Shown here piece by piece: positions 52,407-60,897 of a DNA stretch of 64,000 nucleotides. A program made the position numbers and the translations under genes. Under the pieces are notes generated by a model. That model had not been told where the DNA came from, did no database searches, and saw only the letters and a program-made list of their open reading frames with translations. Origin of the DNA: an uncultured Oribacterium sp. (GTDB lineage: Bacteria > Bacillota > Clostridia > Lachnospirales > Lachnospiraceae); contig CAMKKZ010000015.1 in NCBI GenBank assembly GCA_946413525.1, forward strand, positions 17,980 to 81,979. The letters run 5' to 3'. How positions within the stretch are numbered: position 1 is the first letter of the stretch; every line of letters starts with the position of its first letter.

Positions 52407-53579
52407 ATGAAATATACATTGGAAGAAGCATTAAATTATATTAAAGAGGAGGATGTGAAATTCATCCGCCTGGCGTTTCGCGACGCTTTCGGGATACAGA
52501 AAAATATTTCCGTTCTTTCAGGGGAGCTGAGGAAGGCTGTGGAGTTTGGTTCCCCGATCAATGCCAGGGCCATTGCCGGTTTTGAGGACAGCCCGCATCC
52601 TTATCTTTATCTCAGGCCGGATCTTTCCACCATGGCCATTCTTCCCTGGCGCCCTGACAGCGGCAGGGTGCTCCGCGTGTTCTGCGATGTCTATACTCCT
52701 GAGGGGAAGGAGTACGAGTCGGACACCCGCCGGATTTTAAAGAAGGCGGTGGAGGAGGCGGAGGCGGAGGGGGTGGAATTCCGCTTCGGATCGGAAATGG
52801 AGTTTTATCTGTTTCGGACGGACGAGGATGGGAATCCGACGAAAATTCCGTATGATTCCGCCGGCTACATGGACATCGCGCCCCTTGACAAATGCGAGAA
52901 TATCCGGCGCGAGATCATTCTTACGATTGAAAGGATGGGCCTGGTTCCGGAACGGTCCCATCATGAAGCCGGCCCCGGACAAAACGAGATTGATTTTCAT
53001 TATGGAAGGCCTCTGAAGGCGGCGGATCAGATGAGCACCTTCAAGATGGTGGTCAGCACGATTGCGGGTCTCTATGGTCTGACGGCGGATTTTTCGCCAA
53101 TGCCTCTCAAGGATCAGCCGGGAAACGGGTATCATATCAATATTTATGCGCAGGATCAGGATGGACAGGACAAGGTTATGTATGCCGCCGCGGGCATTAT
53201 GGAAAGGATCCGGGATATGACCCTGTTCCTGAACCCCTCGGACAATTCTTATGAAAGGTTTGGGACAGGTTCCGCTCCGGACCGTGTCAACTGGTCCGGG
53301 GCCGGCACTTCCGGGCTAATGTATATCGAGAGCAGGAACGGGAGGACCAGGGCGGAGCTGCGATCCCCGGACGCGTCAGGGAATCCTTATCTGATTTATA
53401 CCCTCCTGATTCACGCCGGATTGGATGGAATCCGGAAGCGCCTGACGCTGACGGAGAGGGCGGAGAAGGAATGTCCCCTGCTGCCCGCCTCCAAGAAGGA
53501 GGCCGCCATGATCGCGGGAGAAAGTGATTTCATAAAAAGGGTGATTCCCGGCGGGATCCTTTTGAAATACACGACATGA
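52407..53579 (+). CDS. glnA: Short glutamine synthetase of the type I fold
   Basis: A 390-aa protein with GS beta-grasp and catalytic domains: EDVKFIRLAFRDAFGIQKN, GSEMEFYLF (metal-binding Glu), HHEAGPGQNEIDF, GNGYHINIYAQ, NSYERFGTGSAPDRVNWS, and RAELRSPDASGNPYL with the substrate-binding arginine. It is about 50 residues shorter than usual GSI-alpha and lacks the adenylylation loop of GSI-beta. The NSYERFGTGSAP block differs from the usual 'NSYKRLVPGYEAP', so the amide or amine substrate could differ. ATG 52407 follows GGGGAGG. The ANTAR regulator gene lies 52 bp downstream. Confidence 0.9.
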   Translation: MKYTLEEALNYIKEEDVKFIRLAFRDAFGIQKNISVLSGELRKAVEFGSPINARAIAGFEDSPHPYLYLRPDLSTMAILPWRPDSGRVLRVFCDVYTPEGKEYESDTRRILKKAVEEAEAEGVEFRFGSEMEFYLFRTDEDGNPTKIPYDSAGYMDIAPLDKCENIRREIILTIERMGLVPERSHHEAGPGQNEIDFHYGRPLKAADQMSTFKMVVSTIAGLYGLTADFSPMPLKDQPGNGYHINIYAQDQDGQDKVMYAAAGIMERIRDMTLFLNPSDNSYERFGTGSAPDRVNWSGAGTSGLMYIESRNGRTRAELRSPDASGNPYLIYTLLIHAGLDGIRKRLTLTERAEKECPLLPASKKEAAMIAGESDFIKRVIPGGILLKYTT

Positions 53580-53631
53580 ATGGCAGGATTCAGGGCAGCC
53601 GGATATTCATTTATAGATGGGGGGGACAGAA

Positions 53632-54228
53632 ATGCCAAAGGGAAAGGATATTACGCATTCCCTGCTGATCGTTTCCGCTTCCGATCAGTTCAATGAGATT
53701 GTCAGACGTTCACTGGGCGGCTCCGTTTTGACAGAGTGGAAAAAGAACGGGGCAATGGCAAGGAAAAGCGTGCTGGAAAGATATTATGACCTTATCGTGA
53801 TCAATGGCCCCCTGCCGGATGAGAATGGGCTGGATTTATGTTATGATTTTTCTTCCCAGTGCAGCGCCTCCATCCTTTTTGTTGTTCCAAGGGAGCGCTA
53901 CGAGGATAATCTGGAGAAATTGTCAGGACGCGGCATAATGGTGCTGGGCAAGCCTTTTCCGAAGGGAAGGGTGGACAAGGCAATCCGTTATCTCCTGGCG
54001 GTGCAGGCCAGGTTCCGCGAGATGGAGCGGAAGGTGAATTCATTGGAAGAGAGGCTGGAGGAGCTCCGTATAGTAAGCAGGGCAAAAATCCATCTGGTTG
54101 AAAAGGAACATATGACCGAGGAAGAGGCGCACCATTATATTGAAAAAACGGCCATGGACATGGGGGTGAAAAAGCGCCGGATCGCGGAGAAGATACTTGA
54201 TGATGGTCCTATGAAGAAAGAAAAATGA
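53632..54228 (+). CDS. ANTAR-domain antiterminator with a pseudo-receiver
   Basis: A 198-aa RNA-binding regulator. Residues 8-120 have a receiver-like fold, but the acidic pair is replaced by Ser-Ala-Ser (LIVSASDQF), and the phospho-acceptor position carries Asn58 (LIVINGPLP), so phosphorylation is not expected. A coiled coil (about 125-150) leads to an ANTAR domain (residues 150-195: MTEEEAHHYIEKTAMDMGVKKRRIAEKI). ANTAR proteins bind paired hexaloop hairpins in leaders to block terminators, often in nitrogen operons. GGGGGG lies before ATG 53632. Its place after glnA supports nitrogen control. Confidence 0.9.
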   Translation: MPKGKDITHSLLIVSASDQFNEIVRRSLGGSVLTEWKKNGAMARKSVLERYYDLIVINGPLPDENGLDLCYDFSSQCSASILFVVPRERYEDNLEKLSGRGIMVLGKPFPKGRVDKAIRYLLAVQARFREMERKVNSLEERLEELRIVSRAKIHLVEKEHMTEEEAHHYIEKTAMDMGVKKRRIAEKILDDGPMKKEK

Positions 54229-54320
54229 ACGTTTTTTCCGGGAGCAGGGCGCTGTCGGATCATCGCCCGTGCAGACAGGAAAAGTCCATTTCTATACCAT
54301 ACCCAGTTGTCGGAACATGA

Positions 54321-54369
54321 GATGAATACTTTATACTGTATGCATCGATACTTTTGACCGGTGAATCAT
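54321..54369 (-). repeat. Half copy of the R3 element
   Basis: About 49 bp match one end of R3 in reverse (ATACTTTATACTGTATGCAT, CTTTTGACCGGTGAATCAT). The other terminal repeat is missing. Confidence 0.75.
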
Positions 54370-54379
54370 ATATTCTCTA

Positions 54380-54562
54380 TCAACATGGAATATCCCCTCT
54401 GTAATTTGTTATACTCATTATACCCACATGTTGATTTTTGTAAAGGGTATAATGGGTATAATTTTCTGCCAGACTCTCCTGTGTCATCCCCTTGATATTC
54501 CTGAGTTTCTTCAGATGCTTTCCGAAGGCTTCCTGGTCAAAATACATATCCTGTTCTTTCAT
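54380..54562 (-). pseudogene. Truncated XRE-type helix-turn-helix fragment
   Basis: From ATG 54562 on the minus strand about 60 residues are encoded, opening MYFDQEAFGKHLKKLRNIKGMTQESLA after a short lead. This is the first half of a Cro/CI-type HTH, cut before the recognition helix is complete. The rest (NYTHYTLYKNQHVG) is not family-like. The downstream end overlaps an inverted TTATACCCA/TGGGTATAA repeat near 54417-54462. It is probably a dead regulator. Confidence 0.55.
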
Positions 54563-54702
54563 AAGAATGCCAAAGCAGACGGCTGCGAGATCCGTTACGT
54601 GACCGGGAAGAGCTCGGAGACAAAGACAGTAAAGAAAAAAGGGACGGTGAAGCGGTAGATGTGGTTTTTTGCTGCTCCCTGACTTGTTTCTCAACCCGCT
54701 CC

Positions 54703-54772
54703 CTGGCTTGCGGGGCAAATCAGCTCATTTATCAGAGTGGTCTTTGCCGCTTTGAATTCTGACATGGCAAAT
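54703..54772 (-). repeat. R1 dispersed repeat, single inverted unit
   Basis: Read on the minus strand: CCATGTCAGAATTCAAAGCGGCAAAGACCACTCTGATAAATGAGCTGATTTGCCCCGC, the R1 order and spacing. It is the only clearly inverted copy. Confidence 0.75.
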
Positions 54773-54789
54773 TGTTTGTGGATTAATCT

Positions 54790-54845
54790 TTCCTGATTTT
54801 ATCAAAAAGAAGGTGTTCTTTCAATGCGTAAATAGGGTAAAGCAG
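54790..54845 (+). pseudogene. Short remnant matching the AAA ATPase gene at 60.1 kb
   Basis: About 50 bp (CCTGATTTTATC, AAAAAGAAGGTG, TTTCAATGCGTAAAT) align with 60147-60195 with a 1-bp deletion and few changes. There it encodes LPDFKQKEGSFSMRK. The similarity stops sharply on both sides. Confidence 0.5.
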
Positions 54846-54922
54846 TTGAATTCGATGAGGATGATCCGATGAGCAGGAGCCTGATTAAGAGGAAATCTCC
54901 TTTGGGCAGAAAAATGGAATAA

Positions 54923-55122
54923 ATTCCACCTGTACGGTTGAATGGCCTAAAGGCCATTCTGAATACCCCTAAATTCGCAAAACCGCCCGCTTCGCGTGCT
55001 TAAAGATTTGCTTCGCAAATCGTTTTGCTCATTTAGGGGTAGGTTGCTCATCCAAAGCGATATTTTGATTACGGTAAACCGTATCAAAATATCGCTTTGG
55101 ATGGCAACCGTACAGGTGGAAT
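54923..55122. repeat. 200-bp multi-branched palindromic element
   Basis: A perfect 18-bp closing stem (54923-54940 with 55105-55122) encloses three hairpins: A, 54940-54948/54951-54959 (9 bp, 2-nt loop); B, 54964-54974/55031-55041 (11 bp) with inner stems 54977-54983/55022-55028 and 55005-55011/55015-55021; C, 55049-55069/55083-55103 (21 bp perfect) capped by ACGGT/ACCGT. An 11-bp direct repeat TGGAATAAATT (54915-54925, 55117-55127) overlaps both ends like a target duplication. No ORF is seen. Confidence 0.85.
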
Positions 55123-55214
55123 AAATTGCCGATTTTCCCTGCCCGGGAGAACTTGCTGTCATGGTCTTCGGGTCATGGAATCATCGAATCGTTCTTTATG
55201 CCACCAAATGTCAA

Positions 55215-55243
55215 TTGACAAAAACAGGGGAGGGTAGTAAAAA
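55215..55243 (+). promoter_or_regulatory. Possible promoter for the FecR-domain gene
   Basis: TTGACA (55215-55220) is followed after 17 bp by TAAAAA (55238-55243). The predicted leader of about 130 bp would carry one R1 unit. The -10 match is weak. Confidence 0.35.
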
Positions 55244-55296
55244 GATAGTCAGGAAGAATGATCTGCTGCTCACAAATATCAAAAGGGTAAAGCAAC

Positions 55297-55362
55297 AGTT
55301 ATCAAGAGGACGGCGGCTGTTTGTCAGGAATTACAATGGCCAAAACACCACTTTGATAGGAG
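55297..55362 (+). repeat. R1 dispersed repeat, one unit before the FecR-domain gene
   Basis: GGCGGCTGTTTGTCAGGAATTACAATGGCCAAAACACCACTTTGATAGG matches the R1 core used upstream of asnB and glnA. It ends 18 bp before the start codon. Confidence 0.75.
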
Positions 55363-55380
55363 AGAAAGAAGAGGGTCGAT

Positions 55381-58300
55381 ATGGAGAAAGGAATGAATAG
55401 GATGCTGGGGAAGAAAAGGAGCCTTCTTCGGAATGCACGGAATGCGCATTGGCCGGGTTTCCTGGCTGCGCTGCTGTTTTTAGGAGCCTGCCTGTTATGT
55501 CTATGCTGTGGGGGAGGGGTTCTCAAGACTCTTGCGGCGGATGCGGTGGCGGCGACAATCCGGCTGGCCAGGACGGAGGGCTCCGTGGACGTTCTGGACA
55601 GCGTCAGCAAGAAGAGCCTGATCAAGGCGGACAATATGCGTCTTGCGAGCGGGACCCGGGTCCGGACGGAGTCGGCCAGCTACGCCTGGCTCAGCCTGGA
55701 CGAGGACAAGGCGGTGAAGGAGGACGAGAACAGCGAGATCGAGGTCCGCAAAAAGGGGAAGAAGCTGGAGGTCCTCCTTGAGGATGGTAATCTCTTCTTC
55801 AATGTCACAAAGCCCCTGGAGGCGGACGAGGTCTATTCCATCCGGACATCCACCATGGTGATGGGCATCCGGGGCACGGCGGGAGTTGTCAAGATCATCG
55901 ATGGCACGCGCGCCAGGGTGTCCATCCTGGACGGTTCCGTAACCTGCAATGTGACCAACCAGCTTGCCGGACAGACGAAGTCCGTTGTCCTTAAGCCCGG
56001 CCAGCAGGCGGATTTCCTGGTCTATGAACCGGAAAAGCAGGGGGATAAATGCGATATTATAATGGATGGCGTGTCCGTGGGGGACGTGGACGGCTTTGTC
56101 CTTGAGGAAGTGGCAAAGGATGCCAGACTGGCGGAAAGGATCTACGTGGCTACCGAGGGAGGCCTTGATCTGAGAGACGTCACGCCGGAAGCGGCCAGGG
56201 CGAGGCTTGAGGAAGACCAGCAGGCCACGTCCGGAAAAATTTCCGTTATCCGGGAGGCAGAGAGGGTGCAGGAGGAACAGTACAGGGAGAGGCAGGCGGA
56301 ATCCAATGATGGAAATTCCGTCGAGAAGGTTCCTTACTGGGAAAGGGTACAGAGACCGGAAACGCCTGTTGATAAAACGTCCTCCGATGATTCCTCCGAT
56401 GATTCCTCCGATGGAAGCGGAGGCTCAGGAGGTTCCGGGGGTTCCGAGGAAACTTCGGATGAAAGCATTATCAGGCTCACCATGCCCATTACGGCAACCA
56501 ACGTGCAGGGGTATCTGAACCGGGCGGCGGTAAAGCAGGTGATTTTGCGGCCCGGGAGCGGACTTTCGAATAATACGCTGGACGTGGATATCGATATGCA
56601 TATCCCGTCCGGAAAGACTTTGACCACTGAGGATGGGGTCCCCGTAAAGGTGGAGAGCGGGAACAGCATGAAGGTGGATGGCACGGCGGATCTGAAGGAT
56701 ACGTTGGATAATGCGGGCACGATTGACGTGAACAGCGCCAATACCCTCAAGGTGGGCAAGAATTTCTCCAACACCGGGACATTCCGGAATAATGAGAGCG
56801 GGAAGTCCGTCTTTTCCTCGGGAATCGAGCTGCAGTCCGGCTCGCTTGTGAACAATGGGAGCCTGCAGGGCGCCCCGGAGGTTAAGGACGGCGCGGAGCT
56901 TGTCCTGGAGGCCGGGACGGTGAGCGGAAATCTGACGGTTTCGAAGGAAGGGGCCTTTAGCTTGAACGGCGGAACGCTGAATGGATCCCTTACCATGGAG
57001 AGCGGGACGGTCACCATAAGCGGCGGTACGGTTTCGGGCGATGCAGAGCTTTCAGGTGGCACCTTCACCATGAAGGGCGGCACGCTGAAGGGCTCCCTCA
57101 CCATGGAGAGCGGGACGGTCACGCTTAACGGCGGTAAGGTTTCGGGCGACACGGAGCTTTCGGATGGCACCTTCACCATGAAGGGCGGCACGCTGGAAGG
57201 CGCACTTTCCATGGAGGGAGGCACGGCCACGCTCAGCGGCGGGACGCTATCCGGCGACGCGGCCTTTACGGACGTAGCCTTAACAATGAATGGCGGCGCG
57301 GTAAAGGGAGCCGTGAGCCTCTATGGGACCGCGTCCATTAGCATGAAGAAGGGGAGCAAGATCACGTACAGCGGCAGCAGCGCGGCCCTGTCCCTCGAGG
57401 AGGGCTGCACGGCAAGCTTCGGTGGCGGCACCGTGACGAATGACGGGGCGGGTCTTGCCCTTTCCTGGGAGGAAGGCGGCGAGACGCCGGATCCCGGAAG
57501 CACGGTCTTCCGTTCAAAGACGGACAAGAACGTGGTGCTGCCGGCCATTCCGGGCTATGCCGCGAAGAAAAGCGGAAATTATTATGTACTGAATGCGGAA
57601 GAGGAAGAAGAGAAAGAGGAAGAAGGGTATACGATCCGCTTTGCCAGCCTGCCGGACGGCATGGACGCGGACAAGGACGTTTTGCTCCGTATCGGCGGTG
57701 AAAGCCGCGGCATTTCCAGCGCTTCCGCGGAGGCTGCGTCAGATGACGCCGGGAAAAAGGTCGAGATCAGCCTGCAGGTGGACGGCGCGAATGCCGATGT
57801 GACGGCCTATGAGTGGACCATAGAGGACGGAGACAGCAAGAAAATTACCGCGACTGCGTCCTCCGACAAGGAGACGATGAGCTTTACCATGCCGGAGAGC
57901 AATGTATCCATCAGCATTTCGGCCTCCAATGAGCAGGAGGACGGGTACAGTATCAAGTGCGAGAGCGCCGAGCATGGCAGCATCAAGGTTTCCGTGGATG
58001 GCGGTGAGGAGCTTTCGGAAACTACCGCGGAGGAAGGGCAGTCTGTCGCCATCAAGTGGTATCCTGACAGCGGCTATTCCTTCGATTCCGAATCCCTGAG
58101 CGTTACGACGGAGGCGGGGGACGCGGTGGAGCTTAAGTCCGATTTGAGCTTCGCCATGCCGGCCGCGGACGTGACCCTGTCGGCCGTCTTCGTGGAATTG
58201 TCCGGGACGGTCTATACCGTCACGATCGACAGCGGAATTACGAACGGAAAGATTGAAAGCCTGTCGGCCACTGAGGCGGCGGAGGGAGAGACAGTCACTT

Positions 58301-59286
58301 TCAAGGCGGTTCCGAACGATGGTTATGCCTTGAATGAGGCTTATGTGGTGCCGGAAAAAGGAGGCGAAGTAGACGTCACGGTATCCGGCACGGACTGCAG
58401 CTTCTTCATGCCGGCAGATAATGTGACGATATCCGCCTCTTTTGAGGAAGCGGAGGAAAGCTATGCCGTGACCATTGACAGCGGCATTACGAACGGGACG
58501 ATTGAAAACCTGTCGGCCACCGAGGCGGCGGAAGGGGATACGGTCACCTTTGAGGTGGTTCCGAACGATGGTTATGCCGTAGGCGAGGTCTCCGCGGTAA
58601 CGGCGGGCGGCGACAGCCTGGAGCTCACGCTGTCCGGTACGGAATACAGCTTCACTATGGTGGCGGAGGAGGTAACGCTGAAGGCCAGCTTCATTAAATC
58701 GTATACGATCACGCTGGACAGCAGCAAGCTTGCAGGCAGCCAGTTCAGCCTCGTGGATAATGATGAGGCCACAGCGGTAGAGGGACAGACGGTCACTGTC
58801 AAGGTGGAGGCATTGCAAGACTATACCTATGACCAGAGCCTCGTGAACCTCACATGGTCCGGCGGGGACGAAAAAGGACCTCTTTCCTCATCCGATGATA
58901 CAGAAGGGCTGTTCACCTTCACTATGCCGGCTGGGGATGTGACGGTTACTTCGTCAGAGGCAGCCTTCCTGAAGGAATTTAAGTTGAATTGTGAGGAGGT
59001 ATATCCGGATTTCTGGAAGGTCTCCAGAATCATCATAGAAGAGGAAACGTATTACTGGTCTTCGAAGCCTCCTGTATTCCACGAGGGTGACTCGATCGTT
59101 GTTGTATTGACCTGGACGGGAGAAACTCCTCCCTCGGGCGGGGATTACTACTATATATTTGAAGGAAGCGGCAAACCAGGGTATGATTTGCCTTTTGCTG
59201 AGCTTGCGGGGGAAGGATACGAGTCTATTATTGAGACATCCGGTCCTGCGAACGATATGACGCTGCGAATAAGCATGAAATCCTGA
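55381..59286 (+). CDS. Secreted FecR-domain protein with beta-helix and beta-repeat modules
   Basis: A 1301-aa exported protein. An N-terminal signal (hydrophobic 25-52, cleavage after LKTLAA) is followed by a FecR domain (about 60-215: IRLARTEGSVDVLD, SYAWLSLDEDKAV, MVMGIRGTAGVV). A Ser/Asp/Gly linker (330-360) leads to a parallel beta-helix-like region (about 385-690) with near-identical units such as GGTLKGSLTMESGTVT. An acidic hinge precedes five or so beta-sandwich repeats (750-1200: TIDSGITNGKIESLSATEAAEGETVTF and ATEAAEGDTVTFEVVPNDGYAV). No LPXTG or SLH anchor is seen. GAGGG is well spaced from ATG 55381; ATG 55393 is possible. FecR domains often sense or bind at the envelope; here an adhesin or surface role is inferred. 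Confidence 0.85.
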   Translation: MEKGMNRMLGKKRSLLRNARNAHWPGFLAALLFLGACLLCLCCGGGVLKTLAADAVAATIRLARTEGSVDVLDSVSKKSLIKADNMRLASGTRVRTESASYAWLSLDEDKAVKEDENSEIEVRKKGKKLEVLLEDGNLFFNVTKPLEADEVYSIRTSTMVMGIRGTAGVVKIIDGTRARVSILDGSVTCNVTNQLAGQTKSVVLKPGQQADFLVYEPEKQGDKCDIIMDGVSVGDVDGFVLEEVAKDARLAERIYVATEGGLDLRDVTPEAARARLEEDQQATSGKISVIREAERVQEEQYRERQAESNDGNSVEKVPYWERVQRPETPVDKTSSDDSSDDSSDGSGGSGGSGGSEETSDESIIRLTMPITATNVQGYLNRAAVKQVILRPGSGLSNNTLDVDIDMHIPSGKTLTTEDGVPVKVESGNSMKVDGTADLKDTLDNAGTIDVNSANTLKVGKNFSNTGTFRNNESGKSVFSSGIELQSGSLVNNGSLQGAPEVKDGAELVLEAGTVSGNLTVSKEGAFSLNGGTLNGSLTMESGTVTISGGTVSGDAELSGGTFTMKGGTLKGSLTMESGTVTLNGGKVSGDTELSDGTFTMKGGTLEGALSMEGGTATLSGGTLSGDAAFTDVALTMNGGAVKGAVSLYGTASISMKKGSKITYSGSSAALSLEEGCTASFGGGTVTNDGAGLALSWEEGGETPDPGSTVFRSKTDKNVVLPAIPGYAAKKSGNYYVLNAEEEEEKEEEGYTIRFASLPDGMDADKDVLLRIGGESRGISSASAEAASDDAGKKVEISLQVDGANADVTAYEWTIEDGDSKKITATASSDKETMSFTMPESNVSISISASNEQEDGYSIKCESAEHGSIKVSVDGGEELSETTAEEGQSVAIKWYPDSGYSFDSESLSVTTEAGDAVELKSDLSFAMPAADVTLSAVFVELSGTVYTVTIDSGITNGKIESLSATEAAEGETVTFKAVPNDGYALNEAYVVPEKGGEVDVTVSGTDCSFFMPADNVTISASFEEAEESYAVTIDSGITNGTIENLSATEAAEGDTVTFEVVPNDGYAVGEVSAVTAGGDSLELTLSGTEYSFTMVAEEVTLKASFIKSYTITLDSSKLAGSQFSLVDNDEATAVEGQTVTVKVEALQDYTYDQSLVNLTWSGGDEKGPLSSSDDTEGLFTFTMPAGDVTVTSSEAAFLKEFKLNCEEVYPDFWKVSRIIIEEETYYWSSKPPVFHEGDSIVVVLTWTGETPPSGGDYYYIFEGSGKPGYDLPFAELAGEGYESIIETSGPANDMTLRISMKS

Positions 59287-59558
59287 CGCTTCGGCTATTG
59301 GCATTTTGACTTTCGATACTACGACTTTTGGCGCTTCGGCTTTTGACATATCCATAAATCAGGGCGGTAGATATTTGTTCTTACAGGAGAGATTCTCCCG
59401 GGAGATTCGGGGAGAGAACTCTATAGGATCATGAAGAAAGTCCGATAGGATTCAGATTGGCTTTAGAAGAGAGTCCGATAGGATCAGGAATCTTGATTTT
59501 AAGCGGAGAAAAAGAAGAGCCGACGGGGTGACCCGGCGGCTCTTAATCTGTAGTCAAC
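59287..59558. other. Gap with short direct repeats and a shared terminator
   Basis: Contains TTTTGACTTTCGATACTACGACTTTTGGCGCTTCGGC-type repeats and two copies of AGAGTCCGATAGGAT. The hairpin 59515-59527/59532-59544 (13 bp, one mismatch, loop GTGA) is followed by a T-run on the minus strand and ends the leftward pseudogene. No gene is seen. Confidence 0.6.
59515..59544 (-). terminator. Terminator hairpin for the leftward gene
   Basis: AAGAGCCGACGGG pairs with CCCGGCGGCTCTT with one mismatch. On the minus strand the stem is followed by CTTTTTCTCC. On the plus strand there is no U-tract. Confidence 0.65.
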
Positions 59559-60055
59559 TCATTCTTCTACGTCATCTTTCATAATTTCCATCAAAATGCT
59601 TTTCATAGTATCGACCCTCCTTATCCGGGAAAATATATCCGGGTTCTTTTTGTGACGGAAAATGGATAATGTCACCTGATCCGCACTCACGTCTCCTTCG
59701 TGTTCAGCCACACCTATAAAAAAGTTACCGTAGCCGCAGATTTTCCGCAGCACGCGCTCATTCAGGGAATCCCGGGGATTCTTGTACTCAAGCACGTTGT
59801 ACTTACGGAAAATCTTGAAGATGTCCTTGCCAAGATCTGTCTTCTCGTCCTCATTAGTATCACATAGTCCGCCCGTGGCGGCTCCGTGCCCAGCGTCATC
59901 TCGGTCATCATTCTGACTTTGTTTCCAAAACCGTGTATTTCAATACGGAGCAGTGCCTCGAAGCCTGCGTGCCAGTCGCTTTTCGGCACGTGTTCCAGTT
60001 CTTTGAATTCCTGGCGGACTTCCTTTATCTTTTTTTGTCTTTCCTTTTCAGTCAT
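59559..60055 (-). pseudogene. Frameshifted PD-(D/E)XK-like (Rpn-type) protein gene
   Basis: ATG 60055 (GAGG upstream) opens MTEKERQKKIKEVRQEFKEL..HAGFEALLRIEIHGFG..PPRADYVIL. Near 59850 the family reading moves to another frame: TNEDEKTDLGKDIFKIFRKY, then NVLEYKNPRDSLNERVLRKICGY..ADQVTLSIF to the stop at 59559. Asp (RADYVIL) followed by E-Y-K suggests the PD-(D/E)XK nuclease core of small lachnospiral proteins related to Rpn/YhgA. A single-base indel explains the break; I see no slippery run. Without it the protein would be about 165 aa. Confidence 0.7.
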
Positions 60056-60107
60056 TATTATTTCCTCAATGCTCAGAATGCTTTTTCCAGCTTGAATTAT
60101 GGCATAG

Positions 60108-60677
60108 GGAAATGCCTTCATATCCAATCCCTTAGATTCTATCTTACCTGATTTTAAACAAAAAGAAGGTTCGTTTTCAATGCGTAAATCGGGGATACTG
60201 ATTCTGCCCGTAGAAGAGTTCAAAGGAAAAGAAGAAATCGAGATGAATAATCCGATTCAGCTAAATAATTATTTGTTTTCCGGTACTGTAAAGGGCATGA
60301 TCACGTTTATGTTGGCCCAAGAAGTATTACAAAAGGGCGGTTACATTGTCGTTGATGAGGTGGAGAACTATTTTAATAAAGAAATTGTAACGACGTTGAT
60401 GCGCTTCTTTATGGATAGCAAGTTAAATAAGAATGGCGGTACCTTGTTTTTTTCAACACACTATCCTGAGCTGTTAGATGAATATGACAGAAATGACAGT
60501 ATTTATATAATCAGGAACAGAAACGGGATTACAGCTGGAAATCTGAGTACAATTCTGAAAAGGAATGACATAAAGAAGAGCGATGCATCCGAGAACATCA
60601 CCAAAAACAATGGTATCGCATTTGTGGAATTTTGCGATTTTAGTATTATAGATGGCTTTAAATTTGTTCGTCTGTGA
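60108..60677 (+). pseudogene. C-terminal fragment of an AAA family ATPase
   Basis: The frame (first ATG 60180) encodes LPDFKQKEGSFSMRK, NNPIQLNNYLFSGTVKGM, the Walker B-like YIVVDEVENYFNKEIV and the switch THYPELLDEYD of AAA_21/OLD-like ATPases. The Walker A half is absent and a stop at 60105 closes the frame upstream. An ATPase of this type normally exceeds 350 aa, so only the last 190 residues remain. Such proteins occur in abortive-infection and toxin-like systems. The next small frame overlaps its stop. Confidence 0.75.
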
Positions 60678-60850
60678 TGAAAAAGGTACAAGCCAGAATA
60701 AACCTCTGTTTGTCGCATCTTCAAAAGCATAAAAACAAGGTCGGTTATGTGTTTGACCGTTTACTTTCTCTTTATTCTGCATTAGGTAAGGGTCGGGAAA
60801 GTCAAAAAAGTACTGGTCACTTAAAAAGTAAAAATGTCCGGTATCCATAA
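60677..60850 (+). CDS. Small protein coupled to the AAA ATPase remnant
   Basis: A 57-aa frame starting MKKVQARINLCLSHLQKHKN overlaps the ATPase stop (TGATG), the usual coupling in two-gene ATPase systems. The residues are basic, with no recognised domain. It may be the truncated start of a longer partner (the frame ends at TAA 60848). It is probably not functional now that the ATPase is broken. Confidence 0.4.
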   Translation: MKKVQARINLCLSHLQKHKNKVGYVFDRLLSLYSALGKGRESQKSTGHLKSKNVRYP

Positions 60851-60865
60851 ATGCATATACCTCCG

Positions 60866-60897
60866 AAAAAAAGCCCCATCCCTTTCGGAATGGGGCT
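60866..60897 (-). terminator. Leftward terminator hairpin
   Basis: AGCCCCAT/ATGGGGCT stem (60872-60879/60890-60897). On the minus strand it is followed by TTTTTTT. No minus-strand gene feeds it now, so it is probably left over from a lost gene. Confidence 0.6.
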
